Assembly (NCBI GenBank): GCA_946699065.1
Contig: CAMPDV010000259.1
Span: forward strand, 186,001 to 250,000
From: Loxodes magnus
Lineage: Eukaryota; Ciliophora; Karyorelictea; Loxodida; Loxodidae
Reading direction: 5' to 3'
Length of the DNA stretch: 64,000 bases
Part shown: piece by piece, positions 10,796 to 21,560 of the stretch
How the letters are laid out: each line of letters starts with the position of its first letter
Position numbering within the stretch: position 1 is the stretch's first letter
Position numbers and translations under genes: made by a program
Notes under the pieces: model-generated
What the model saw: only the letters and a program-made list of their open reading frames with translations
Database searches by the model: none
What the model was told of the DNA's origin: nothing

Positions 10796-11221
10796 TCAAA
10801 AAGTTTCTTCCTCACTGAACTATTTCTTGCTCTTGTTTGTAGAGGATGCCATTTCCTTTCTTAAATTGGTTAGAACTGTCTCCATTTTGTAGCTTTCTTT
10901 CCACTATCCAAGGATTGGGAATCTACTAACGTCTATTGAACCGTTTGACTAATTAACACATGTCATATTGATTTTTGTAATGAACCTTACTTATGGTGGC
11001 TGTTCAGGATAGTTTGGTCCCGTAGTTAAATGCAAAAAGTAGATTCTTCCTTCATGAACAGTACCGGATGGTCCTACAATAGTTCCCATCCATTTAGTCA
11101 TATTAATATCATCTTACTACTCAAGTCCACAAGAGCAGGCAGGATCTGCCTTTCCTCCTTACCATTCCTCAAGTTCTTCTAAAAGTCTGAAATTTCTGGG
11201 GACTTTAACAGACTCTACCAT
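10796..11221 (-). CDS. UBE2V: Ubiquitin-conjugating enzyme E2 variant (UEV1/MMS2)
   Basis: The catalytically inactive E2 partner that, with Ubc13, builds Lys63-linked ubiquitin chains in DNA damage tolerance and signalling. The 141-residue frame from ATG 11221 starts MVESVKVPRNFRLLEELEEW, closely matching MMS2 (VKVPRNFRLLEELEEG). It goes on with MTKWMGTIVGPSGTVHEGRI, the GPNYPEQPPQVRFITKINM core and a WKESYKMETVLTNLRKEM helix. The active-site Cys of true E2s is absent, as expected for UEVs. TAA/TAG serve as Gln (EQQDD, QPPQVRF); TGA 10796-10798 is the stop. No intron. It is divergent from the gene at 11284, with 62 bases between start codons. Confidence 0.95.
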
Positions 11222-11283
11222 TTATTAATAGCTATTATAACCTTAATTTGTTTATCTCCATTATATAATTAACTTTATTTAAT

Positions 11284-11898
11284 ATGGTAAGAAAATATTG
11301 TCTATCTCTTCTAGAACCTTCCTAGCTATACAAATCTAAAATTCATTATATCAGGGATAAATAAATCACTTCATATCTAAAGATATTAAATGCTATCTAC
11401 AAGCTGCTTGAAAGAGGGATGCTTGTAGATATGTGTTTAGTAGATATATAGCGAGTGCTCATACTCTACTGGATTTTAAGCATGAAAGGAACAATGGAAA
11501 TGCTTAATAGCCAGTTACTTAACTAAGTATCTAAGTATGTCAAGTTAACTTAATTATATTAGCTTACATAAACTAGTGTATCTTATTCTTTTGGAAATAC
11601 AAGAGATATATAGTAGCAATCTACTAGCTTTCAGTTAAGTAGATTTAAAGGAAAAAGGGATAGGCTATTTAAGCTAATGCTCATAGAATTAAATATTGAT
11701 AAGTAAGAGGTTTTAATGTATTGAGAATGGATAAATAAGGGCATTTAATTTAGTCAATCAGTTGTTGCATTATATTGGTAACAGAAAAGTAATTAAGTAG
11801 CTCTAGAAGTTTTTGAAGGAAGTGTATGAAATGATGCTTTTTGTGTATAAGCTTTTAAAGGTAAAAGTTTTAAAGGGTTTTTTAACTAAATAAAATGA
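11284..11898 (+). CDS. Unrecognised protein, 204 aa, overlapping the next gene
   Basis: Continuous frame from ATG 11284 (MVRKYCLSLLEPSQLYKSKI) to TGA 11896-11898. Two internal TGAs read as Trp fall in VLMY-W-EWINKG and EGSV-W-NDAFC. The protein is mixed helical with an N-terminal Leu-rich segment (YLKILNAIYKLLERGMLVDM) and a basic, Phe-rich C-terminus (FKGKSFKGFFNQIK). No family recognised. The stop codon overlaps the start codon of the following VMA22-like gene in the string ATGA (11895-11898). Confidence 0.5.
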
Positions 11899-12326
11899 TT
11901 CCAAATCATAAGATAAAGGTCTTAGACTTTATAGAGGAGAATGAGGACTCGTTCTTTGGACTTAAATCGAAGATAGAAAGCTAAATGTTAAATGGATGAA
12001 TGTATCTGTCTCAGTATAGAGTGAGTAATGAAATTATACCCAAAATGTGTGAGGAAAAATGTGAATAGACAGTCTAATTATCAGATAACAGAATAGAATT
12101 GAATGAAAATAAAGTAACAGAACTCATGATTCAAAATCGAGATATATTAGCAGCTAGAATATGCTTTAAAAAAGCTTTATCTAATTTAATAGAACTAGCA
12201 AACATAAGAATACAACTTGATTTAGTAGTTAAGGAGAGTAAAGAAGCATAACAATGACCATAAGAGGTGATACTAGCTACACTTAATTAATTTTAAAAGA
12301 TTTATTATAGAATCAAATCTAAATGA
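11895..12326 (+). CDS. VMA22: VMA22/CCDC115-like V-ATPase assembly factor
   Basis: A probable ER-associated factor for assembly of the V-ATPase Vo sector. 143 codons from ATG 11895 (MIPNHKIKVLDFIEENEDSF) to TGA 12324-12326. It has the family pattern: an N-terminal coiled coil leading into SQMLNGWMYLSQYRVSN (compare the EGWLLLAKARYSMG region of CCDC115) and a C-terminal helix LAARICFKKALSNLIELANI. Two TGAs are read as Trp; one gives the Trp of NGWMYLSQ, a position that is also Trp in the vertebrate protein. Similarity is modest, so the name is probable rather than certain. It follows the previous gene with a 4-base overlap. Confidence 0.6.
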
Positions 12327-12597
12327 AAACATCAGGCAAATAAACTATCTAAATGAATATAATTATCTGATTCTATAAGCTCGGATTGCCGAATCCTTTC
12401 TTAAGATAGTATTCATAGACATTTAAATAGGAATGCTTATTAATATCTTGGAAGTATCATCATCATTCATAACTTTCGTATTTTACACTTTCTTCGTTCT
12501 TATTTATACTCCATATGATAATAAGTAAACCTCTACCAAGAAAGCTAATTATATATATCAAATATTTCATAATTAAAGCAATCTAATGTTTGACTAA
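12327..12597. other. Unassigned 271-base gap between VMA22-like gene and RRP8
   Basis: A plus frame in phase with RRP8 is open across the whole gap and would add a hydrophobic segment (SSFITFVFYTFFVLIY) ahead of it, while a minus frame (MNDDDTSKILISIPIQ) is also open. RRP8 does not normally carry a membrane segment, so I do not extend it. The gap may hold a small gene or simply be intergenic. Confidence 0.3.
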
Positions 12598-13329
12598 ATG
12601 AGTGCAAGTTAGTTCAGGATGCTAAACGAAATGCTATACACATAATCATCTAAAGAATCATTTGAGTACTTTAGCGACAATCCTGATCTCTTTAAGATCT
12701 ATCATGATGGATATACTTAGTAGCTTTAAAAATGACCCTATGATCCTCAAGATTTTATTATAAATGAGCTTAAGAAAAGATGTGGTAGTTCGCATAAGTA
12801 GCAGATCAAAGTAGCTGATTTAGGATGTGGAGATGGAAGGCTGTATAAGCGATTAAAGGAAATGAATTTGAAGTATAAGAATTAGAAAGTGAATGGAATG
12901 GAAAAGCTTAAGATCTATCAGTATGATTTAGTATCTACCTCTCCGAAAATAATCGCATGCGACTTTGTTAGTTTACCTATCAAAGAGGATCACTTACATT
13001 ACGCTATTTTTTGTCTTAGTTTGATGGGAACAAACATAATGCAATTTCTAGAAGAAGCATGACGGGTGCTAAAAATAGGAGGAAGATTAGTAATTGCAGA
13101 TCTATGTTCTAGGTTCAAGAAATTACCATTTACAAGCTTCATTAGTAAAGTGGAATAAATAGGTTTCAAAGTATAGCAATACTAACCTTAAGAGGAAACT
13201 AGTAAAGAGTACTTTGTTTATTTTATATTCAAGAAAGTTGATAAACATAAGCAATAGAAAAGATTTGAAAGGTAGAAGAGAGGAAGAAAAGAAATTAGTT
13301 TAGAGCCTTGTCTGTATAAAAAACGGTGA
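12598..13329 (+). CDS. RRP8: RRP8-like rRNA methyltransferase (25S/28S m1A), 243 aa
   Basis: Nucleolar SAM-dependent enzyme that makes m1A in large-subunit rRNA. From ATG 12598 it matches the conserved catalytic part of RRP8: FRMLNEMLY, FKIYHDGYTQQLQKWPYDPQ, SAM-binding motif I VADLGCGDGRL (residues 72-82), the signature FCLSLMGTN (138-146), FLEEA-W-RVLKIGGRLVIA, and the terminal LEPCLYKKR. The variable N-terminal extension of animal RRP8 is absent. It is the best evidence for the code: codon 46 (12733-12735) is TGA exactly at the invariant Trp of KWP, codon 155 (13060-13062) is a second internal TGA, and TGA 13327-13329 ends the protein where the family ends (human ...CLYKRR). Confidence 0.95.
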
Positions 13330-13804
13330 AAGATATTTAATTAAAATTCCTAAAAACACTTAAATTATGCTTTATTTAGTAAGTTAATTAAGAGGTAAAA
13401 AGATAGAGAAATTAGCTTAGTTTATAGGTGTAAAGCAAATAAAGTATTCTTAAAGTAAATTGATTGCATTGATAAATATTTATCATACATGCTTTGTGCA
13501 AAATTTAAGCTAAGACAAGAGATTTAGATTCATCAACTTATATGTCTGAAATATGTATAATGGTTGACTCACTGTGATAGCCTCAACAAAATATAGATCA
13601 ATTAATATATAAAAGGCTATGGTTTATAATTTTTTGGTTACTAATCTTGGAAATAAATTCTGTAATATCATTTTTAACTCTAACTTTAAATTTTCAATTC
13701 AATTGCATCATTTCAAGTTTATCTCTTTTGTATTAAATTAAAAAGATTCAATATAGCTAACGCTATTTGCTTGTGCATCTTTTATAAAACATATAAATGA
13801 TATT

Positions 13805-15128
13805 TCATTAAACCTTTTGATATTATTAGCCTCTTTAGTTCTATTTATAATATACCTAACTAATTTTCATTGCTTAATATTGCAAATTTAATATATGATA
13901 TTAATTAGAGCAACTCAATATCTTGTAATTCAATAGCATAATGGCTTGATTATTCTATGATTAACCATTTTATGTGGTTTATCTTATGCGTTTAATCATT
14001 GAAATATCAAATAGTTAATTTGCATCTACTAATTTATGCATTTAAAATTAACAGTATCTTTGATTATTTATCTCCACAACTGGTATTATTAACTTCTTTT
14101 GTATCTTTTTCATTTCTTGTATTCTGTTTACTGTAAACTTGTGATGCTCAGTTATTAGATTATTTTAGTCGAAGTTTCTCTTCCTCATTTTTTAATTGGC
14201 TTAACTGCTTTTAATTGTCTCTTAAATTCTATGCTCATCTGACAATTGGTATTAAAGCTGCTGTAAGAATTTCTCCTAAGTAACTGAAGGCTCTTCATAG
14301 TCTGGATCTACTCCTTAAATGCGCTACTATTACTTGTACTCTACTACTTTGTCAATATACTTTTGCTTTTACATTTTTTCTTAGTGTCTCAACGTTCGTT
14401 TCATGTATTTTTACTGCTAAATCTTTTTCATAGAGTTTGTTCTAAGTTAGTTTTGCTCTTATGAGAAGATCTAGCGTTATTCGAATCTAGAAGAAAGTAC
14501 TTTACTTTGTCGCAGAATATCTTTCTTTCTCGCCTTTTTACTCTTGTTTGTTTCTTCGTACAGCTCTAGCATTTCCTCAGGGTTCAATTATCTTGCGTAA
14601 TCTCTCAACCAATAACTCTACATTTAACTAGGTGTAGGAGTTATTCAATATCCTGATAAAGTCTTCTTCATCATACTCTGCGAATCTAGACTATTCAAAG
14701 AAAAGAGGTTTTGAGTTTTGTTTAAGTGAGATATTGGACTTGAAATCAACGAAGTTCGAGAGGTGTAGTAGTTTTTGCCTGAGTTACATTAAAGCTCGGA
14801 CATTGATGTGAAGAAGTTCTAAGATGTGTCTATACTTTATAGTGAGTTTCTCTTTTTAATCTAGTCAACTTAATTTGCCTGTGAGCTTATCTTCAAGTTT
14901 AAGGAGTTCTAAGACGTGCTTGTTATAATCTAAACATCCTGAAGATTTTAATTTGCAAGATCTAGATTCGGTAAAGCCACTCCTTAGTTGAACTTGCTAA
15001 AGTTTCTCTTTGTAGAGCTATAGTTCTTATCCAGGAAATAGAGCGACTCTTTCTTAAGCTAAAAGTTCTTATTCGTTCTTTTACAGACAGGAGATCTACT
15101 AGTTTGTCCTTTCATCTTATAATGGCAT
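13805..15128 (-). CDS. Unrecognised coiled-coil protein with +1 frame change at CCC-TGA
   Basis: From ATG 15128 (MPLQDERTNQQISCLQKNEQ) a helical, charged frame runs through LDYNKHVLELLKLEDKLTGK, LLHINVRALMQLRQKLL and FIRILNNSYTQLNVELLVER to RKIIEP at CCC-TGA (14577-14582). Skipping the T of that TGA gives IEP-EEMLELYEETNKSKKAR and another 250 codons of coiled coil, ending near TGA 13805-13807. About 440 aa in all; possibly a cytoskeletal or ciliary protein, from composition only. A second minus frame (from ATG 15115, MKGQTSRSPVCKRTNKNFQL) is open to about 14650 and is Ser/Asn-rich like a disordered domain, so a two-exon model joining that frame to the later one remains possible. Confidence 0.5.
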
Positions 15129-15523
15129 TAAATAATTATTTACAAGTAGCTGTTACTAATAGCCAAGAAAATAAATGACTTGTTATACTTTGCTTAGTTA
15201 ACTTATAACACTACTGCTTAGTATTACATATCAATGCTACTTCGGATATTATTCATAGTCATCATTTTAAAGTTTCTTGTTTCATGTTATGAGCATCGAA
15301 ATCTATCTGCAATATTGATATATACGAACTACTCACTAATATACATTCTTTCATCTCCAACATAGCACTTTAAACATTTATAAGTATACATTTCTACTAA
15401 CTTACTATCGTTATCTTTGCACTATCATAAAATTACTGATAAATAGTCCTTCATTATTTAAATGTCTATATTAGCAGAAATGGTAGAAGCTATACCTTTG
15501 TTTTTACTTACTAACTTAAACAT
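15129..15523 (-). CDS. Unrecognised Cys-containing ORF, possible 5' exon of the next gene
   Basis: From ATG 15523 (MFKLVSKNKGIASTISANID) a frame stays open with one internal TGA (SVIL-W-QCKDN) and runs on past 15128 into the Ser/Asn-rich frame of the neighbouring gene. It contains YKCLKCYVGDERMYISEQF and RFRCSQHE, which could supply metal ligands, but I recognise no domain. It may be the 5' part of the 13805-15128 gene or a separate small gene with an unresolved 3' end. Confidence 0.3.
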
Positions 15524-15556
15524 AATTTATAATATAGCCAGTGTAATAGGACTAAG

Positions 15557-15787
15557 ATGAAGCTCTTGTAACTTATAGAGAAGTAAAAATATACTCTAGA
15601 AATGATCTATTTCAGTGAAGTTTTAAAAAGAAGGACTATTTAATTAAGATTATAGAATGAAATTATTTCTCTACAATGAAGTGATTATAATATTTAGATT
15701 ACTGGGCTACTAGTCTATTATATTAATATCATGCTTAATTAAAATATCAGGATAATATAAGTTGTTTCGTATGATATTTATCCATGA
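15557..15787 (+). CDS. Possible small protein, 76 aa
   Basis: ATG 15557 to TGA 15785-15787 with one internal TGA. The product (MKLLQLIEKQKYTLEMIYFS at its start) is hydrophobic and helical. Its start is 33 bases from the divergent ATG at 15523, which fits the tight spacing of the gene-dense part, but there is no homology support and a 76-codon open frame is expected by chance under this code. Confidence 0.2.
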
Positions 15788-15792
15788 ATTAT

Positions 15793-18700
15793 GTTGGTAT
15801 TTTAACAAAATTTGCGTTTCTCATTGTGAGTAATACAATGATTAGGTATATTGTTTTTAATTGTAGATTTTAATCGTATGTATATAATAAGAAATGCGTT
15901 CTAGCTTAATATAGTGTCATATAGTCTCTTATATGTTATACATTTAATTAGAATAGTATGATATTGAAAGATTTGCTTTAAGGATAGTTTACTAATAATG
16001 CTTAGATCTGCTACTCCTGTTTTATCACTCCTTTCATTTTGTATATAAATTGAATAGTTCGCTCAACGTCAGTCTATAATAACATCTCTTTTCATTTTTA
16101 CTTGTAAATCTTTACTCAAATCTTCAAATTTCCCAATGTTTGTCTAACATAAAATTAGTTAATAATAAGACAGATATTTACACCCAATTTTCTTTACTTT
16201 TGTTCTCTAAATTTTACCATAATTAATGCAGAAGTATAAAAGGAATATCATTGATAGATATCAAAGGATTCCCTATTGATAGAAATATCATATCTTTCTT
16301 TATATGTTGCATCTTATAATAGTACAAGAGATAAGCCAAATAGATTAGTTGCTTATTTATAAAAAGGTAATATCTTTGTTTAAAGCTTAACTATAAGACT
16401 ATAAAGTATGTAGATTGGAGGATTGCTTAACTCCTTTTAAAGGTTTGATTGTACTTAAAAAATAAGTTTAAACTTCGACTTTCAATAAATTAGCTAATCA
16501 AACTTTACCTCCTATTTTCCACAAATAAAAGGACATATCTTATGGTAATCATAAATATTGGTCTTAAAAGTATTTAATCTCTAAGATCTTAAGCTACATT
16601 AGTGGACAGGAACTAAAAATAGCACTTTTGTATATCTTCATAAATTACAGCTCTTCCATGTCTTAAATTAGAGTACTTCACACACATACATTAATTACCA
16701 TGAGTATCTTAGAATCAAAATTGTCGAATGATATTTAGTTTTTAGTTTATTATGAAGAAATCACAAACTTTTGACGAAAGTCTTTTAAATTAATAATGAT
16801 AATATCTAAAGTTAGATGTATGGACTAAAATAGAAAATGTAGAAATAATATGACTGAACAAGTAGAAAGATTTCAATAAGCAGGTTATAAATGGGATATT
16901 AGGTGTAAAAAAGAATTAAAATTAATTCCCTCTTGTTTATTTAGAATCTAGCACTTTAAAAGTTTAGTTAAATAATGCCTTCTAACTCTTAATTAAGCTC
17001 TTGTTTTAAAAAATATTAATAGAGTCATTGTTTCTAATAAGTTTTTGAGATAAACTAAAACTAAAATTTAAGAAGTGAATTGTAAAATCTAAAAGGTTCA
17101 AAGGAAAAATAGACTAAGGCTTTAAAAATAAGGCTTAATAATGAGATAATTAAATTAGATATGCTTCTATTTATACATTTGTTTGGCCTTATTCAAACTC
17201 TGATTTCGATAAAAATGTAATAAGGACTAACTAGAGGTGAATAACTAGCTTGTTTGATTCTATGATAATAAAAATGAAGAGGCATCAATTGTTTCGATTA
17301 CTTTAGATATTTTGCATCTATTTGTTCCTAAAGACATCAATTTTTATATTATTTTTGGAATTCCTTAACTAGAAAAACAATTTTGAAACTAAGGAATATT
17401 GTTTAAAATTAGAATGCTAACTAATAGTTTTACAGCCCAGCAATGGTTTCGCAAAAAGTTGAGAGAAGGATAAAGAATTATAAGTAAAAACTTCTAGAGA
17501 CTGAGTAAGTTAAAAGATTTAAATAGTAGATAAAATTAATCAAATAGCTGAAACTTTTCTTAGGTAGTTCATAAAATGTATTATAATCTAACTTAATACA
17601 AGTAGTAATATTTTAATTGCATAAGGGGAAAATACTAATCCTGAGAAAAGACATATAATCATAGCTGCTATAGTTAATAGATTTCTTAGGTTCCTTTTTT
17701 CTTCGAAATGTTTCTAGAATATGTGACATAAACCAATAGAAGGAGTACTAAGAAAGAAGTAAAAAAATAATGTAAATAGCATTGAAAATATCTCCTGCTA
17801 ATTTTCAAGCTCCTTACATTATTTAAATTTTGAAACTTATGATCTCATTTTTGTAAAATAGATATCATATTTAAACACATTCAAAACTAATTTTAAAGAT
17901 AAATAGAGCAAAGGATAAATTTTAATTCAAGGCTTTAAAAAAGGAAAATATAGTAGCTAAGTCTAAATAAAATGCCATGGGTTTGGACTGTGATTTAATT
18001 TTTTCTAAATAATTAAAACTTTCATAGTAAGAAGAAGTTAAAATCTAGAATATGCTAGAAATGTATATAATAAACCTTTTAAATCAAAATATTATCTTTG
18101 ATAATAGAACAATCGATAGAGGAGAGGTAGAATACTTAAAATATTCTAAAATGAAAAAAACCATATTTGAGTTGTAAAAGTATTAAGTGGAAATAAAAAT
18201 ACAATAATGAGAACAAAATCTATGTAAAATCTAAATTGAGATACAAATTCTATAATGCAAACAAAAAGTAGATATTAATTATTAAGGTAGAATATAAATA
18301 AAAATTAGTAAACTAAAATTAAGCTATAAGAATATTAAATTTATTTTTTAGTTAAAATATAAAAAATAAGAAAGTAATGCTGAATAAAATAAGCGACCAT
18401 TCAAGTTTGATTGCAAAATTTTGGATTAGAAAATTGCTTGTAAATCAAAATCTAAATTTTTTATAATAAATCAATTTGCAGAGGGTAAAAACAGATAATT
18501 AAATTGCATGCAATTGTATTTTTTCTAGTTCATTTGCTTTATTAACTACAGTATCACTTTGCAAAAATCTTTTTCTCTTTTCTTCAAATAACCCACTTGA
18601 TTTAATTACATGACAAGCAATTTTAGATGATAAATATTCTAAATTTTAGCTTTAAAAATTAATTAAAATTTGCTTTATTAGTATCTTTTTATTAAAAGCT

Positions 18701-19716
18701 TTCTATATATTTATCTTATATATAAGATAAAAAACTTTCCAATATTAAACAAATAAAGCATTTATTAGTATAATCTTCTAAACTTCTTAAGAAGTAACGT
18801 AATAAAAGTATTAAGAGAAGAATAGAATAAACAGACTACATTAGGAAGGATTGTATTTTTATAGTTTTCGAATCAATGAAATGTAGTAAATAATGATGAT
18901 TCCTTTAAATAATTTGTGTTATTAAGTGAGAAAAAAAGTTTCATAGCAATTTTTGAAAATAATTTTTTTGTATTTCAATGAAATTAAAAAAAAAGAAATT
19001 ATAAAATAAAGAATATTTATATGCTTTTAAAGATTTAAAAACTAAGTGTTTAATATAAATAAATAATGCTAGAGTAGAGTAATAATAAAATAAAAGCACT
19101 AAATAAATAAATTTATAATTCTAAACAACTTTCTTCACTAAAGCTTTCTCATTTTTACTAATTATCTATTAAAAGAATTAAAAATAAAGCACAACAGTTT
19201 CTAAATTTTAAATATTTAGAAAACGATTTTTTATAGTTTATTAATTGATCTCTTTTAATCTTAATTTAATAAAGCATTTAGTAACAATTAGATTAGAGAT
19301 TTTAATTACAGGATATATATTATCAATGTTCTAAATTTAGTTTTAATAAACTAGTTCAATTCTTCTACTTAGTTAGCCTCATTATATTGATTTAATAAAA
19401 GCAGGCATTTTTTAAATAGATTTGACTAGTACGATTATTTTAACTTTTTTATAAATTGAAAATTGAAAATCCTTGAGTAACTAAAATAATGACAATTTTA
19501 AGGCAAAACTATATAAATTATTCTGCTAGAACATTTAAAAATAGCTACTTTAATAAATAAATAAATTAGATCAGAGTTATACAAGAAAAATATAGTATAT
19601 TATATTGAGATCTAATTGAAGAATTTTTAACACATTGTTTGACTTGCTTATACATATTAGTAAAGATATAAAATACTTATAAATAATCGAAATTATTTTA
19701 TTAAATAACTCTGTTT
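15793..19716. other. AT-rich desert, no gene supported
   Basis: Composition becomes very A+T-rich with frequent homopolymer A and T runs. I see short open stretches on both strands but none with consistent coding composition or a recognisable motif. This marks the transition from the gene-dense segment to the element-bearing segment. Confidence 0.5.
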
Positions 19717-19984
19717 AAATAGGGTGGACCTTACCTTATAAGGTCGAGAGAAGAATTCCCCAGAGATGAGCTGACTGTGAAGCAACCTTGTTCTAAATGT
19801 TGGATCTGACTAATCTCTTCATCATGGGTTGGAAATCTACCTGTAATCGCCTGTTGGAGTCCTGTGCTTTGGAGATTTTGAACCGTAATTAGAAGAGAGA
19901 ATGCTTTGGGAATATTGGAGACTGAAGAGACTTATAAATTGACTTTTTTAAAGAGATGGGCTCTATTGTAGGGCTACGCACTCT
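19717..19984 (+). mobile_element. Short hairpin-terminated element (copy 1, 268 nt)
   Basis: A sharply bounded island of higher GC inside AT-rich DNA. It opens with AAATAGGGTG, shared with the island at 50600, and closes with a 33-nt hairpin at 19952-19984 (AGAG...CTACGCACTCT). One frame gives a peptide ending LEERMLWEYWRLKRLIN then TGA, reminiscent of the end of the longer island at 37845-39511 (LEEIEMYRYLRLKI). I read it as a 5'-truncated or non-autonomous relative of the longer hairpin-terminated elements. No tRNA-like promoter boxes are visible. Confidence 0.5.
19952..19984 (+). repeat. Terminal hairpin H1
   Basis: 33 nt, 5' AGAG and 3' CTCT arms with an inner GGGC/CTACGC region; imperfect pairing. 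Same length and end sequences as the hairpins at 23420 and 50876. Confidence 0.55.
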
Positions 19985-20597
19985 ATAATGACATTTTTTT
20001 TAAATAAAATAAATTTTTGTACATGATGATGAAATTTAAAAATGTATAATAAAAAACTTTAAGATAGTAATTAATATTTTACGATAAGAAAAAGAAATTT
20101 AATTCATTTATTTGATTAAGAAAAAGACAATATAAACTGTTTAGATTTAAGTAAAATAGTAAAAATTAAGGAAACTATTAATAGATAAATAGAAATAATA
20201 GTTTAATTTATTAAAGAAATGTATTTACTAATTATTCAATACAAGTTCAGATTTTTTTTAGTCTTAAAGTTTCTTGATTGATCTAAAAAGGAAAATTATA
20301 TTAAATTAGAGAACTAACTTGATTCATTAATTATCTAAAAATGACTATAAAAACAAATAAAAATCTAAACGCTTAGAATATTTTTTTTAATTTATCAATT
20401 TTTCTGAAAAAAAACACAGAAAAAAATCTCAAAATTTTCAAAGTGGATTCTATGCTTTAAAGCAAAGCAAGAAAATCATTAAAAAAAGAGCGACTAGGAT
20501 TTTTTTAAGAGAAATTACTTACTTAGAAAATAAATCAAAACTTTTCGCTGATAACATAGCATAATTTATTAAAGTGACTTCATATATATTTGGCTAG

Positions 20598-21560
20598 TCA
20601 CAAATTAGTTTATAAAGTGAGTTAATTCAAATAATAAACTTCATCTTCGAATTGGACTTGCCTTATATCTTCTTTCCTTTTACCTTCCTTCCACTGAGAC
20701 TTACCTGCGTAAATTCCTATGTTGAACTGTATTGTCTTTTATTCCATTCTCTTACTTCCATTAATATTTCAAATATTACTTATATAATTTGTTATTCTTT
20801 CCTTCTATAGAGTTTTGCTTCATTTGTGCAGTATATTTTGAATATTCTATTTCAATTTTTCGTTCTTCTGTTTTACTTTTTTCCTAAAATTTCCAACAGA
20901 TTCTTTCCTTGTGATTTGCTTCTTGCAATATTAACTCATTGTTATCGGTCTTCTATATGTATAAATTAATAATTAATTTATTTCTTCTCTCTCTATCTCT
21001 ACATCCATGAGATAGTTAATCTTACTTTACATTTCCTAGTTCTTTTCAGAATTTATTATAGTAATCTGTACTCAGTCTGCTGGATTATTGAGTATATTTT
21101 CCAGGCAGAGCTTCTATTTACGATATCTAGGAGTAGTTGATATTCAAAATGGTAGTACTCGTCAATGATACAAAACGCCATTGTACTCGAATCCTAAGTA
21201 TTTGCGTTACTCAGGGATGACTTCCATTTGTCAATAAGCTTGGTTATAGTCGATTATTCCTACTTGTGAATTTTGTGAAAGTAATAATTTGAGGTCCATA
21301 GCATCAGGAGGAAATATTTTCAAGTTAGTAAGATACTGATTCAATTTAGTAGCATCGTTCACAAGGTGAAGCTCTCCATTCTTTTTAGGGATAGTGAAAA
21401 TTGGGCATGACTAAGCTAGAGTTTAAGATTTTCTTTTTATAGATATTAAAGATTTATTTACATTTCTTAATGTATTTTGTTGGTCTAGTCTGGATATTGC
21501 TACTTTAGGGCAATTTTATCCCTAATTAAATAATACTTACGAGTTCTTTAGTAGTTCCAT
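20598..21560 (-). CDS. Reverse-transcriptase-like ORF, 320 aa (Ty3/gypsy or DIRS type), probably inactive
   Basis: From ATG 21560 to TGA 20598-20600 in one frame. The RT fingers/palm blocks of LTR- or DIRS-type elements are visible: FTIPKKNGELHLVNDATKLN (block 1/2), GIIDYNQAYWQMEVI with the first catalytic Asp at residue 104, then RKYLGFEYNGVLYHWRVLPF followed by WISTTPR. The normally invariant Gly of PFG is replaced by a TGA codon (residue 139, 21144-21146), and no YxDD block follows; the expected place reads WVQITIINSEKN. The C-terminal part is basic and unrecognised. Other TGAs (AY-W-Q, YH-W-R) read naturally as Trp. It looks like a decayed or repurposed element fragment with no LTR, integrase or RNase H that I can see. 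Confidence 0.7.

Noticed and set aside
12327..12597. N-terminal membrane extension of RRP8
   Set aside because: The frame is open upstream in phase, but RRP8 is a nucleolar protein and the conserved region begins just after ATG 12598.
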